A stretch of DNA of 64,000 nucleotides, from assembly GCF_963662255.1 (NCBI RefSeq), contig NC_085080.1, forward strand, positions 1-64,000, in the 5' to 3' direction. This stretch comes from Cinclus cinclus. Taxonomy: Eukaryota; Chordata; Aves; Passeriformes; Cinclidae. Below the pieces are notes generated by a model, which saw only the letters and a list, made by a program, of their open reading frames with translations, ran no database searches and was not told where the DNA came from. Positions 10,588 to 21,689 of the stretch are shown piece after piece. Position 1 is the first letter of the stretch; each line of letters begins with the position of its first letter. A program made the position numbers and the translations under genes.

Positions 10588-11178
10588 CATCCTTGGAGCC
10601 CTGCGAGGCACTGTGATTTCAGGAAGGCGCCCCACTCCTGCGACCCCAGTTCCTCAGTGGTTCTCAGGACCCATGGACGTACCTCACGATATAGACTGAG
10701 CAAGGAAAAAGCTCCCCAGAAGACCACGGCAAAATCACCTGTAATTCTTGTGCATGAAGACCCAGACAGGAGCATCGAACCTGCAAGTAATTGTCTGGTT
10801 TGGTAGAAGTGACTGTGTGCTTGCTGAATGAGACGTGGAATTTTCCACGAACCGAGTGTGGAGTCCTTCTAACTGCGGTTCTGGTTTCCTGCGAGGGGCC
10901 CTGCTGGTGAAGGGACGAAGCGAGCTTTGTTTTTTCCCATCCTAGCCCAGGGAGAGGCAGAATTCCTTCCCATCCTGACCCAAGGAGAGGCAGGATCCGG
11001 GCAGAATACAGGGGGGAGCACCAATACCTCAAGACAGTCCCTTGAGGTATAAATAGGACAAAGAAAGATTAAAGTTTTAAGTCCAAACGACCCACAAAGG
11101 GGTCAAAGTTCTTAAAAAGCAAACAAACAAAAACAGACCAGTAGGTTGCCAGAAATACCACCAGGCAGCGTTTTGGGT

Positions 11179-12000
11179 ATGACATTGGGACACAAGGGAA
11201 TTATACAAAAGAAAAACTAAAGAAAAATTGATTCAATATTGTATGGTAAAGTGGACCAAAGAAATTATCTGCAGAGATAATCTATACTGGCCCATGTTCC
11301 GATCATTTGAGGGGTGGATATGTGGGGCATTAAACACACGTGTTGCTTGTAAAGAACCATTTCACAGAGAGGAATGTGGCTATGCTGCTCTGTGGACAGA
11401 ACAGCATAAAACATTTTCGGTATGTACTTTAAAGGAAAAAAGGGATGAGGATATAAAAAAGGTTACCTGGGAACCCCTGGATAATCTCCCACCTCTGTAT
11501 AATACAGAAAATACAGGAGACCCTCCCAACATCTCTGCTCCCTCTCCTCCTGGTACTCAATAGCTCTAAGGACTTGCTTGAGTCAAAGAAATACCAGGAG
11601 AGGTAGTATCCACAGAGAGGAGGGAGATAATGACACGAAGGCTCGCCCTTACCCCCCGAGGGAAGTCCCATTAGCAGGACAACAAGCTGGATTAACTGAA
11701 TTTGTAAATGTTCCCTTGAACACAGGGGAGGTAAGAAACTTAAAAGAAGAGATGGGAAAATTATTGGAAGATCCTATAGGGGTATCTGAGGGACTAAATC
11801 AATTCCTCGGACCAAGTATATATACTTGGATGGAATTACAATCTACATTAAGTATCCTACTCACCAGGGAAGAAAGGGGGAGAGAAACCATAAAAACCCC
11901 CACCGAAACAAGGAAATGATTCACTAATTCGAACCTGCTTTTACTGTAACAAGAAAGGTTGTACAAAGAAAAATTGTAAAGAGACGATACAGGACGAAAA
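11179..12000 (+). pseudogene. ERV gag remnant (matrix, capsid, nucleocapsid pieces)
   Basis: Frames 11228-11563 (matrix end with a PPLY late-domain-like motif), 11578-11919 (capsid N-terminal part, including a stretch with FLGPSIYTW) and about 11935-11990 (a knuckle read as C-x2-C-x4-C-x4-C, with Cys where His is usual) lie in gag order but in different frames. Most of the capsid C-terminal half is deleted. It is non-functional. The leader 10588-11178 precedes it without a clear gene. Confidence 0.7.
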
Positions 12001-12094
12001 AATGTTCCAAAATGATGAATAAGGGTGTCAGGGGCTGTACATATTGGGGACTATACCATCTAAAGAGCCCTTGATAAAATAAAAAATCAGTCCC

Positions 12095-12814
12095 CATGGA
12101 GAGGAGGTGGAATTTTTAGTAGATACAGGAGCCAAAAGATCCACAATTAAACACCTACCAAAAGAGTGTAAACCCAGTAGAGAAACAGCACTTGTGGTTG
12201 GAGCAACAACTAAACCATTTTGGGTCCCTATAATTAAAAATGTGCAAATTGAGACCCAGAGCAGAATCAAATTAAAAATCTGCTGTTACTGCCAGAGGCA
12301 GAAAATAATTTACTGGGGAAATGGACAAAGGTGAACAATAAAAGTTTTGAAAAAGTCAAACATTATTTAATTCAAGCCCCTGTACTAAGTCTCCTGGATT
12401 TGGAGAGACCATTTCAGTTATTTGTAAATACCTTTGATCAAACAGCATATGGGGTACTCACTCAGGAATGGGCAAGCAGTCGAAAGCCAGTGGGATATTA
12501 TTCTAAACTGCTAGATCCTGTCAAGCCAGGGCTGGCCCCCATGTCTACAGACCCTAGTGGCCACAGCACTTTTAATTGAGGAAACCCGAAAAGTCACCTT
12601 TGGGGCACCACTAGTGGTACACACCCCTCATAATGTAAGGGGAATTCTGAATCAAAAAACTGAGAAATGGCTAACTGATGCCCAAATATTAAAATATTAA
12701 ACTATTCTAATTACTTCCCCAAATTTAGAGCTAAAAGCAACAACTGCTCAAAGTCCTGCACAATTCCTATATGGGGAACCAGGAGAAAATTTAAAACATA
12801 ATTGTGTGGACATT
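12095..12814 (+). pseudogene. ERV protease and RT-connection/RNase H remnant
   Basis: A retropepsin motif (FLVDTGAKRSTIK, with the catalytic DTG) is readable from about 12107. Just after it the sequence jumps to the RT thumb/connection (from about 12331). The RT palm with its active site is deleted. Frames are interrupted after 12579. Confidence 0.75.
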
Positions 12815-12852
12815 ACATATCAATACAGAACTTTCTGGAAAACTCCTCCTAG

Positions 12853-13371
12853 ATGAAGATTTAGCTAGAATAGAACAATCAATTCTGTTCGATCTTTATC
12901 TGAGGTAGTATTACAAAACCAAAGGGGGCTAGATTTAATCTTTCTTCAGCAAGAAGCATTGTGGCGGCACTTAAAGAAGAATGTTGCATTTATGCAGATC
13001 ATATCGGGCTTGTTAGAGATACAATGGCTAAACTGAGAGAAAGGCTAGAGCAAAGAAAGCGAGAAAGAGAAGCTCAACAGTCCTGGTATGAAACTTGGTT
13101 CAACAGTTCTCCTTGGCTTACTACTCTGCTATCTACAGTTGCAGGTCCTTTGTTATTTCTGGTGTTCGGATTAACTTTCAGACCCTGTATCCTTAATAAG
13201 CTGATAGAAATTGTCAAAGGGCGATTAGAGGCTGCTCACCTGATGTTAATTAAAGCTAAATACGAACACATCTTAAATGATGAGGAGGTGGGAGAAGAAT
13301 TTGCACTGAGCTATCAGGAATTAAAAAGATTTAATGAACAAATTATGAAAGAAGAAAAGGAGGGATTGTAA
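12853..13371 (+). pseudogene. ERV env transmembrane-subunit remnant
   Basis: The open frame 12961-13371 holds the C-terminal half of a gamma-type Env TM: a double cysteine at the start, a charged heptad stretch, one hydrophobic membrane segment (around residues 57-75) and a long cytoplasmic tail ending at the LTR border. The surface subunit and the start of TM are missing, so it cannot be a functional Env. Its stop overlaps the LTR start. Confidence 0.75.
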
Positions 13372-13881
13372 TAAAAACAACATAAGAATTGTTCATTAAA
13401 ATAAAAGGACTACCAGGAGTTCAATAAAATAACAGAAAATAGAACCGGATTTGAGAGGGCACAAGTCATGCACCTGTAGCCCACAAGAATGTCTTGATTA
13501 GTTTGAGCTGAGTTAATTAACCATACTTAAGTATCCATTGTTCAATGAGTAAAAAGGATCTACTGATTAGGCAGAGGTTCATAGGTCAAGATAGAGCTGC
13601 AAGGAAGAGGAGTCTTCTTCATTCCAACGACCACTGGAGGGCAAAGTATGACCCCTATCAACAGGCAGTGCCAGCGCAGACACGATTGCAAAAGGGACAC
13701 GTATACCAGAAACAAGGGGTATAAAACCCAAAGGACTGAGAGAGGAAAGCGCGCGCCGTTGGTGGAGTGCTAACTCCCGGCCGCCCAGCGCTGCTTTTGC
13801 TTGTTACTGCTTGCTTAATAAATTCCACTGCTTGATGTACAATTGGCTCTGAGTCAGTGTGTGTGACAAACATTTATAACA
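13367..13881 (+). mobile_element. 3' LTR of family Z
   Basis: Runs from TGTAATAAAAAC to TTTATAACA (515 bp), with a TATAAAA box near 13721 and AATAAA near 13818. It is closely related to the solo LTR at 31627-32147. It borders the env remnant directly. Confidence 0.85.
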
Positions 13882-14290
13882 ATGTTGTACTGCATTGTAT
13901 TTTTGCTGATCTCTGTGGCATTATGATTATTGTTGAATATTGTTCCGTGTCTCAGGGTGTGGATACCATCCAGAAAGGTAACACTGTCACACAGTCTTCC
14001 TATCATATTGTTCCATCATGTTTAACAAAGTCTTAAAAAAAAAAAGTAATCTGATCAAATATTTACTTCAGTTTATGTCTGAAACATAAATCTCTGTTTA
14101 TGGGCACAGAGGCAAGAGGTGACCGCATGGCTTCTCTGGGGAGCAAGAGAAGTTGACTTTAGTAATGTGGTGGATTGTGGTGGTGCACCCTGTCCCCACT
14201 GCACTTTGAGAAATGCTCATTAGCCTTGACCGACTGAACCGGTGAGGGAGGCACATGGAAAAGGCTTTTTGCCATCCCTCTCAGAGGAGA
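13882..14290. other. no gene seen
   Basis: Flank between the LTR and the olfactory-receptor relics. No coding or repeat signature was recognised. Confidence 0.4.
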
Positions 14291-14293
14291 TCC

Positions 14294-14733
14294 TTAGGGC
14301 AGCCCTGATGATCTGCACATGAGAATGAAAGAGGTGAGAATGAAAACAATACAGCCAAAATCTAACAAAGAATATAATATCACAAGCACAAGTTCCCTGA
14401 GATATGTGGAGCGTGAGCAGGAGAGCTTGAGGATCTGTGGGATTTCACAGAAGAACTGGCCCAGGGCATTGCCCTGGCACAGGGGCAGGGAAAGTGTATT
14501 GGCCGTGTGCAGCAGAGCATGGAGAAAGGCACTGGCCCAGGCAGCTGCTGCCACGTGGGCACAAGCTCTGCTGCCCAGGAGGGTACCGTAGTGCAGGGGT
14601 TTGCAGATGGACGCAGAGCTGTCGTAGGACATGACAATGAGGAGACAAACCTCTGCTGAAATGAAGAAGACAAGGAAAAAGAGCTGGGCAGCACATCCTG
14701 GATAGGAGATGGCCCTGGTGTCCCACAGGGAAG
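14294..14733 (-). pseudogene. olfactory receptor, family-14-like, TM3-TM5 fragment
   Basis: The minus strand reads an OR14-type segment from the TM2/TM3 loop (DTRAISYPGCAAQ) through ICKPLHYGTLLG, the second extracellular loop (LCQGNALGQFFCEIPQI) and TM5. The DRY-type motif is damaged (MSYDSS in place of MAYDRY). N- and C-terminal parts are absent. Family-14 receptors are greatly expanded in birds and often lie near the MHC. It meets another OR fragment head to head at about 14734. Confidence 0.85.
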
Positions 14734-14734
14734 T

Positions 14735-15126
14735 GGGCCATTTTTTCTGTGAAATTGCTGACATTCTCAAGCTTTCCTCATCTTACTCCTTCCTCAGAGT
14801 AGTCAGGCTTCTTGCATTCAGGGGTTCGTTTTGTTGTTTTCATTCTTCTCTCCTCTGTGCAGATCTTCAGGGCCATGCTGAGGACCCTCTCAGCATGGGT
14901 GGCACAAAGCATTTTCTGTGAGCCTCCCTCACCTGGCCACGTTCTCACCATTTATATGTAACATTTGCCTACCTGAAGCCCTACTCCATCATCTCCCCAT
15001 CTTTGGATCTGGTGGTGGCTGCTCTGTAGTCAGTGGTGCCTCCAGCACTGAAACCCCTCATCCACAGCCTGAGGAACAAGGAGCTCAAAGCTGCCCAGTG
15101 GAGAATGGCAACTGGATGGCTTTCTA
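14735..15126 (+). pseudogene. olfactory receptor, family-14-like, TM5-C-terminus fragment
   Basis: The plus strand starts inside the second extracellular loop (FFCEIADILKL) and continues, with frameshifts and an in-frame stop, through TM6/TM7 (VTFAYLKPYSIISPSLDLVV; PLIHSLRNKELK) to the C-terminus. It overlaps in content with the minus-strand fragment (both hold the FFCEI loop), so these are two copies and not one inverted gene. Confidence 0.85.
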
Positions 15127-15129
15127 AAG

Positions 15130-15530
15130 TACTAGTGTGCTTCCAATCTCTGTAAATCACTTTCAGTATAGCTATGTTTCAATGGTTCTTCTTTCAAGAT
15201 TTATTTTATTTCTTATTATCCCACTCTGATTTGGTTGGTAACAAATTCAGTTCTTAGACCCAGGGTTAAAAGCTATCGCCCAACATTTTTGGTGACCCAC
15301 TTTGACAACAGACCTGGTGTTCCCAGTTCCTAGGAAACCATGGTAGGAAGATAGCTGTCTGATGGCCCCCACATTCTTCTGGTTCCCTGGAGGCACCTGG
15401 ATGAAAGCAGGGGGAGGAATATTCATGAGCATGCAGACTGATGGCAGGAATTAATTGAGAGGAGTAGATTTGTTAGTCAGCATGCTCCGTCTTTACTTTT
15501 GGGTTGGTTGTTTCTGGGGCTGGTGGATGG
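15130..15530 (+). other. relic of zinc-finger 3' UTR sequence
   Basis: The segment around 15380-15440 (GGTTCCCTGGAGGCACCTGG and following) resembles the sequence downstream of ZNF-B (about 25765-25840) and, in reverse, 50790-50870. No coding part was seen, so it is presumably a leftover of a duplicated zinc-finger unit. Confidence 0.45.
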
Positions 15531-15639
15531 GAATCAGTGGTCACTATCTGCCTCTGCCTGAATTCCCTTTGACTGGAATTCCCTTTGACCCAGTCAGAGC
15601 TGATTCCATGAAGCTGCTGCATTGGGCTTTCCCCGTGGC

Positions 15640-16560
15640 CCATAAATTCTGCATTCTTTGTGTCCATTCTCAGTGATCCATTCTCCTCCCCCATCTTTGT
15701 TAACCTCTCCTAGGCCTGAGATAACAGCTGGACAATTGTCCTACCTTCATCTTAGCTACAGTCCTAGTGCCAGGTTTCCACAGAGGAATATCAGAATATC
15801 AGGGGAGAAGGAGGGGGAGGGCAGGAGGGGAGGGGGAAGGGAGGATCCAGTGGTCATTGGTGGTGGCAGCTGCCAATGTGTCCATAACTTGGCGTGAGCT
15901 TTGTTTGACCGGTGATGTGCACGTGAGCAGTTGCTTCTTAACACACTTTGTCACAATGGGAGTTTTTGTGGGCATGCATTTCCCAGCAAGTGCCACCCAG
16001 ACCTCGCCTCTGCCAGGCCTGGAGTCAGCACCTTCCTGTTACTCCCTTCTGTGCTTATCTCATGGCAAAGTCCTTCTGTGGCCTCAACAGTGTTTGAGAT
16101 GGGCAACTCTGCTCTTCAGGTCCTTGCGCTGGTGACCCATGTTGGGCAGAGACCATGATGATCCATGCATGGGTGATCTACATGTGGCGGAGACCCGGTG
16201 AGCCATTGTGCTGCTTCTGCCTGGGGTAGAGTTGTCTTTCTTTACATGGCTTGGTGTGGGGCTGTGCTTGAATTTGTGCTGAACACAGCATATAAATCAC
16301 ACGTTTAATTTTTTTTTGCTTTGGGGGGGGGGGAAGTGGCTGGGTGGGTGGGATCCTGTTCCCTAAGGCTTTCAGAATAACTCCCAAATAGTAGGTTGTT
16401 TTGGGGTATCCCCCAGTCCTGAGTGGATTCTTGAGAATACTCAGTTCCAGAAGTGAACATATGGCTCTGACACTTGGAGTGGAGCCCCTTGGAGAGCTCT
16501 TTTTTGGGGGGGTGGGATTTTGCTGCTTTCCGCAAATTTTGGAGATAATAAACAGGTCTT
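15640..16560. other. no gene; zinc-finger 3'-flank-like segment
   Basis: No coding sequence recognised. Around 16085-16215 the phrases GGTGACCCATGTTGGGCAGAG and GATCCATG resemble the short repeated phrases after ZNF-A, -B and -C stop codons, suggesting a vanished zinc-finger unit. A G homopolymer lies near 16323. The same sequence lies inverted at about 48783-49703. Confidence 0.4.
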
Positions 16561-16565
16561 GGGGG

Positions 16566-17294
16566 TGTAACAAATGTGATTTGTGCTAACTAAATTGTAA
16601 CTATATTGGCAAAATTGTATTCGTATTAATAGAAAAGAATTGTTACAAAGCAAAGAAAGGAAATAGTGAGGAAAAAGGAGATGGACTCCCTCAGATGGTA
16701 GGCAGCAGTAGTAGAAGGATGTAGGTTTGATAAGCTACATCTAGAAATAAAATTTTGACTTTGGACTGGGCCAAACTGGGATGACTCCAAGCATGGAACT
16801 TGAAAGTATAGAACACCTGTAAGCTTAGTGCGCCTTCTCTACCTGCAAGGTTACGGAGCGGACACCGATGAAGACAAAGAGCATTCATCGGGAATAAGAG
16901 CTCCAAAAGGATGAGAGACCCCTAACTACTAGTAGAGCATGCGCAGCACAATATAGTGACGTGGATTTTAGGAATAGAAACTAGGAGGACTTTTCCAGAA
17001 AGTTCTGTATTAATATGCATTAGCATACAGTATAGAAGTGGGATTTTTGTCCTGATTGTTTGATACGTGAGGAAGGGCAGGCCCCTCCTCGTATCCCCGG
17101 TCGGTTTTGCTTGCGCTTTATACGAACCTTAATTGTACTGAATTACTCACTGCCAAATTTTGTATATTTTCAAATATGCACATTCAATATATTTTATTGT
17201 ATTCATTTATATACAATTGCTACTATGAAAAAAATGCTGCTAAATTTATTTTTGTTGTTTGGTAAATTGGACGGATAGAATAGCATTTATAGCA
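16566..17294 (+). mobile_element. solo LTR, family X (left arm)
   Basis: Runs TGTAACAAATG to ATTTATAGCA (729 bp), flanked by GGGG on both sides (16562-16565 and 17295-17298), a 4-bp target duplication as made by gammaretrovirus-type integrases. No internal sequence remains. Confidence 0.85.
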
Positions 17295-17329
17295 GGGGCT
17301 TCCCCTAAGAGGGGAGTTTGTGGAAGGGG

Positions 17330-17650
17330 GAGGTGGAGGCGCCCAGGCCGGGCCCGCCCGCGCTGTCCCCGCGGGGCCCGGCCCTGCCCGGGCACGGCTG
17401 ATGCCGCCCGTCCGCGCTCCCATCTGCTCCGGACCGGCGCTCCCAGCTCCGCGCGGGGCGGGGCCGCTTTGGGGACCCCCTCCAGGGCACAGCGCGGCCG
17501 CTTTGGGGCTGGCGGCGCCGCCCGGCTCTGGGGATGGCGCAGCTGGGACCGTACTGGTGGCACTGGTGGTCCTGGTGGTGCCGGGACTCGCCCTGGCTGC
17601 AGGCACGGAGAGCGGCGGGAGGGAAGGGGTAACTGTGGAAAAGCGGGAGA
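17330..17650 (+). pseudogene. MHC class II B exon-1-like CpG-rich segment (left arm)
   Basis: A CpG-dense stretch. At about 17530-17625 the frame reads GAAGTVLVALVVLVVPGLAL followed by AAGTESGG, like a class II B signal peptide and mature start. It ends in GGGG|TAACTG instead of a GTGA donor, and no in-frame ATG sits at the expected place. No exon 2 follows, so I call it a relic, or the CpG-island promoter of the zinc-finger unit downstream. Confidence 0.4.
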
Positions 17651-18034
17651 AGCGTTGGAATAACGAGGGGTGAGATGGCTGAGGTCCCCATTCTGAGGTA
17701 GATTTGGGGTCGGCCACCCCTAAACCGGTGGCGGGGGGTAGCTGGAATTTGGAGGGACGACGGGCAAGGGTGGGAGAGGGGCGATAAGGGGAGGTGGGAC
17801 AGCGGGAAGAAGTTTATATGGAGATGGCTCTCCGCCTGTCCTCCATCCCCTGAGCCTCAGAGCTGTTCCTTGCGGCTCGGGGGGAGGGAGGCGGATCCAC
17901 ACTGGGGGGGTTCCCAAGCTCCCGGTGCATCCCTGTGGAGGCAGTGGGGGGAGGGGGGGTTACCTCATTCCGTAGCCAGTGCTGTCTTGGGGTTAGGGTT
18001 GGGTTAGGGCGGCCGTGGTGCAGAGGGGGAGAAA

Positions 18035-18173
18035 CGGTGGACACGGAGAAGGAAGAGGAGGAGCAGGAAGTAAGAGGAGGGATTGAAAAAGAGGAGCAGG
18101 AGGAAGCTCGGGAGTCCACCGCTCACTGTACCGCTCCCGGGAGCATCGTGTCCTTCCCCCCAGCGTTCCGCAG
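18035..18173 (+). other. 5' exon of ZNF-A (left arm)
   Basis: A GAG/GAA-rich tract followed by GCGTTCCGCAG|GTAAGC, a good splice donor, in the place of the ZNF-B 5' exon (23455-23761). Just upstream, at about 17990-18010, are three TTAGGG-like units. It is probably non-coding or a 5' UTR. Confidence 0.45.
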
Positions 18174-18486
18174 GTAAGCTCGCCCTCACTGTCTCGGGGC
18201 ATCCCCTGGATATGGGGTTTTTTTGGAGGTGTCCCGGTGGCGGCTGCCGGCAGAGCCCCGGCGGTGGGCGGGGAATGCGGGGTTCCGGAACCTTGCGGCG
18301 ATCGCACGGTACCGGCAGTGTGAGCGACGCCGCGTTTTGGGAGAGCCGAGGGGGAGAACGCCGAGAACAAACTGGGGAACGGAGGAGGCAGAACCCCCGG
18401 CAGTCTGGAGCGGAGAGGGGAGAACAGAGGGGTAAGGGAGGAGTCGGAATTCCTGGCAGCCTGGAGAGGGGGAGCCTGGAAATGGG

Positions 18487-18850
18487 TGTGTGGAAAAATC
18501 ACCCTGTGAACAGCCGGTGTTCACAAAGGAGAAAGAGGAGCCTTATTCGTACAAAGGGAGAGAGTCCACTAGGGCATACCCCCGTGGGGACTCTCCTAAC
18601 TTTTTGGAGGATGCAGCCGCCTTTCATCCTAAACTTTTGGCCGCGTATTGCCCTCTTTGTTTCCCCGTTGCCTGAGGTACAGCCTTCCCCAACCACCTAC
18701 TGCATATTCCCTTAAAGTTCAGAAGTTCAAACTGTCTGGGTTCTGCAACAAACTCATACAGCTTGGTGTTCATGAAGACCCCCCCCACACCTTCCTTCAG
18801 AACCTGGTTGGTTCTTTCAGACCCAGTCTTCTGTGAAGACATTAAGACCA
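18487..18850 (-). mobile_element. LTR of family W (left arm)
   Basis: Related by eye to 52748-53215, 56727-57201 and 60165-60460. Shared landmarks are the GGAGGATGCAGCC block next to a GATAAAAG- or GATGAAAG-type TATA region and a CTGAGGTAC segment. It lies in the ZNF-A intron, antisense. The exact 5' end is not defined. Confidence 0.6.
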
Positions 18851-19213
18851 ATTTTTCCTATCGGAGGACCCCTGGGACCCCAGATATGCCTAAGTAGAGA
18901 GTAAGGGGAGTAAAGGACCCCTGGGATGTCTCTCAAACATCTCCAAACAGCACTCAAAGAAGGGGGGAAGCCCAGATCCCATGGGACCCCCCAGCAGCCC
19001 AGAAAAGGGACACCTCTGGAACCCCAGAAAGGGAGAACTCCTGGGAGGGTTTTTGGTGCCGAGTCTTCATGTTTCTGAGGCTTTTAGATATACAAGATGA
19101 CCAGTGATTTCTAGAGATGGACTTGGGTAGGAGGAACCCCCAACCAACCCAACATGCTCACACCTTGATTTTTTCACCCAAAACAGAACTTGTCATTCCC
19201 AGGCCTTTGCTGG

Positions 19214-20310
19214 ATGGAGGAGAAGGCTGTGGAGGAGATAGTCCAGGATACCCAGGCAGATGAGGAGGAAGTCACTGTACCTTTCCCTCTCTCTTCTGCT
19301 CCACCTTCCAGTCCAGCATTGCCTCTGGCTGCAGGACAACCCCACTGCCGATGTCGTCCTGCCGGGGGTGGATTTGGAGGGATCTCCTTGCTCTTTCTCT
19401 TGGCATGGAGGCAAATCTCCTTCCTCGCCTTCTTCCTTTTTCTGCCTCCTTGTCCTTTTCCTTCCCTCTTCCTTCTGCTTGTTCTTTCCTCCCCCAGGCA
19501 CCGAGCTGTGGGTGGAAACCAGGGAGGACAAATCCCCCCAGCAGAACCTCGTGGAAGAGGCTGTTTTGAGTGGCTCCAGGGCATATGAATTCAACAGGGA
19601 GGAAAAGCCCTGGAGATCCTGCAGGAGAAGGCCCTGCAAACCCAGCCCATGGTACTCTGAGGAGGAAAGACACACCCTGTTTTAGGAAGGCAGCCAAGGT
19701 CTGCACTGGTGATTGACCAGCAGCTTCACAATGGGGAGGTGCCCTACAAGTGCTTGGAATGTGGGAAGAGCTTCAGTAACAGCTCCGACCTCCTCATCCA
19801 CCAGTGGGTGCACACAGGGAAATGGCCCTTTGAGTGTGAGGAATGTGGGAAGAGCTTCAGCCAGAGCTCCAACCTGAACTGCCACCAGAAGATCCACACT
19901 GGGGAATGGCCTTACCAGTGCTTGGAATGCAGAAAGAGCTTCAGCCTCCGCTCCAATCTGATCCACCTCCAGAAGGGCCACGCTAGGGAACAGCCCTCCG
20001 TGTGCTTGGAATGCACAGGAAGAGCTTCAGGTGAAGTGCCTGCCTGGTGCTCCACCAAAACACCCACACTGGGGAGCAGCCTTACATGTGTAGGGAGTGT
20101 GGAAAGAAGTTTAGTGACTTCTCTAACCTGATCTTCCATCAGAACATCCACACCAGGAGGAGGCTCCAAGAGTGTCCCAAGTGTGGGAGGAGCTTCTCCT
20201 GCAGCTCTGCCTCGACCCAACCCCAACAGTCCCACTGGTAAGGGAAGCCCTGCAAGTGCCCTGCCTGCAGGAAGAGCTTTGTCCGCTGCTCCACCTTCTT
20301 CACCCATTAG
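19214..20310 (+). pseudogene. ZNF-A, C2H2 zinc-finger pseudogene (left arm)
   Basis: Same family as ZNF-B. The acidic leader exon starts at ATG 19214 and ends at CAGGCAG (19259), but the donor reads AT instead of GT. Exon 3 starts at 19498 after CTCCCCCAG and encodes the family linker ([20 protein letters not shown]). It meets a TAG at 19683-19685 where ZNF-B has TACTGG, and then shifts frame. Three fingers are intact in another frame (from about 19745: [20 protein letters not shown] and two more), followed by a frameshift near 20020 and two more fingers. Multiple independent lesions mean no full protein. Confidence 0.85.
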
Positions 20311-20884
20311 AGGACCTGCATTGTATTATCTACGGTGACCGTGTTAGGAAGAGACCTGGTGATCCACGTTGGTCAAGGACGTGGTGATCCAGCACTGGTA
20401 GAGACCAAGGTTTCTGAGAAAATTTTGTGGGAAGCCCTCCAAAGTAGGCTCTTTCACCCACCCAACCCATCCCCTTGGATACTCAATCAATGCTGACACA
20501 TAAATTCTTTCATTTTAGCCTTCATTTTCTTGTGATCCATCCTTTAAAAATACCCAAAATTGGTTAAAAATAAAGAACCTCATCATAGATGTGTGAAACC
20601 CCACCATTTTACAGGGACCGGGGGCGGGGGGTGGGGTGGGGTGGGGTGTGGGGGGGGGGCAACGGGGATTTGTAGTCTGGGGGATATTCAGGAGGTTTTG
20701 GGGCTTTTGAGGGAATTTGGAGGAGTGTCTTCCATTGCTTTCCACCCCAAGACATGAGGGGTTCTATCCATCACCTCAAAACCACACAACGCCACTGAAA
20801 GTGTCTCCATCCCAGCCCAAAATGGCTCAACCCCACCTCCAAATGACTCAATACCACCTCAAAACTATGCAATCCCACAGCACT

Positions 20885-21065
20885 CCAAACCCTGGAGAGG
20901 AAGGAAGGGGATAGGGAGGGGTGGGATGTGAATCAGGAAGGGTGGGATATGGACTGGGAAAGATGGGATAGGGATTGGGAGAGCTGAGATGGGGTTTGGG
21001 AGAGGTGGGATGTGATTTGGGAGGGGTGGGATGGGGATCAGGAGAGGTGGGATGGGGTCTGAAAT
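20885..21065. repeat. G-rich minisatellite (left arm)
   Basis: About nine degenerate copies of an 18-20 bp unit near GGTGGGATGGGGATTGGGAGA. The mirror copy is at 44278-44458. A shorter, similar (CTGGGA-rich) array lies in class II B intron 2. Confidence 0.8.
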
Positions 21066-21139
21066 GAGACAGCTGAAGGCTGGGGAGGATGAGGTCACGG
21101 GGGACCCCGTTCCTGAAGAGGTTGCGAGGTATAACCCAG

Positions 21140-21400
21140 TTCTGCAGGGGTTTGGCTGATGACTCATCAGTGTCCAGGCAGACCCGCAGCACTCAACATT
21201 CCCCATGTGGACCCCACCTGCACCCCCTCTCACCTCCAGTGCCCCCCAGAAGGGGAATTTTGGGGAGGGGGAAGATGGAGGGCACCCAGCCTGCCCCCCC
21301 TCCCCTCCCCCCCCGCCATGCTCTCCTGGCAGTGGCAGCTGCAGTGGGGACCGAGTGTGGGCAGGAGCAGCCAAGAGCCCAGCCCTGACCCAGCCCGACC
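21140..21400 (+). pseudogene. class II B promoter and exon-1 relic (left arm)
   Basis: The stretch from 21156 (GATGACTCATCAGTGTCCAGG) to about 21275 aligns by eye with the sequence directly upstream of the intact class II B exon 1 (31379-31270 on the minus strand), including the AGGGGAAT-TTGGGGAGGG block before the start codon. A leader-like reading (ALLAVAAAVGTECG) follows at 21320-21360. It stops soon after, and no exon 2 was found nearby. Confidence 0.55.
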
Positions 21401-21689
21401 TGCCCCAGCTCCATCCGTGCTCCTCCTGTGGGGTGCAATAGGTTCGGGAGACACAGGAGTCCGGAGTGGGTGCTGGTCCTGTGGGGAAGAGGAGAAGGGA
21501 TGGATAAGGAGGAGAAGGAGGGACAGAGGAGGAGATTACTGGTTGGCTAAAGCACACTAAGGAAAAGCAAACAAAAATCCAAAATCCATCCAAACTGAAA
21601 TAAACCCAAAACTAATTATGTGGTAGCTGAGGAGGCTCTGGGGGAGGGAGGGGTGAGGGGAAAAAAACAGAAAAGGGTAAGGAGAAAAA

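Noticed and set aside
17223..17717. Overlapping GC-rich frames of 105-164 aa on both strands
   Set aside because: CpG-rich DNA is poor in stop codons; only the short class II leader-like reading has any support.
20885..21065. Regularly spaced repeats that might suggest a CRISPR array
   Set aside because: Units are directly adjacent and degenerate, without unique spacers, and the genome is a bird's.
20865..21593. 242-aa frame on the minus strand (mirror 43750-44478)
   Set aside because: The C-terminal half is the translated minisatellite (IPPLPNHIPPLP type) and the start has no promoter or family similarity.
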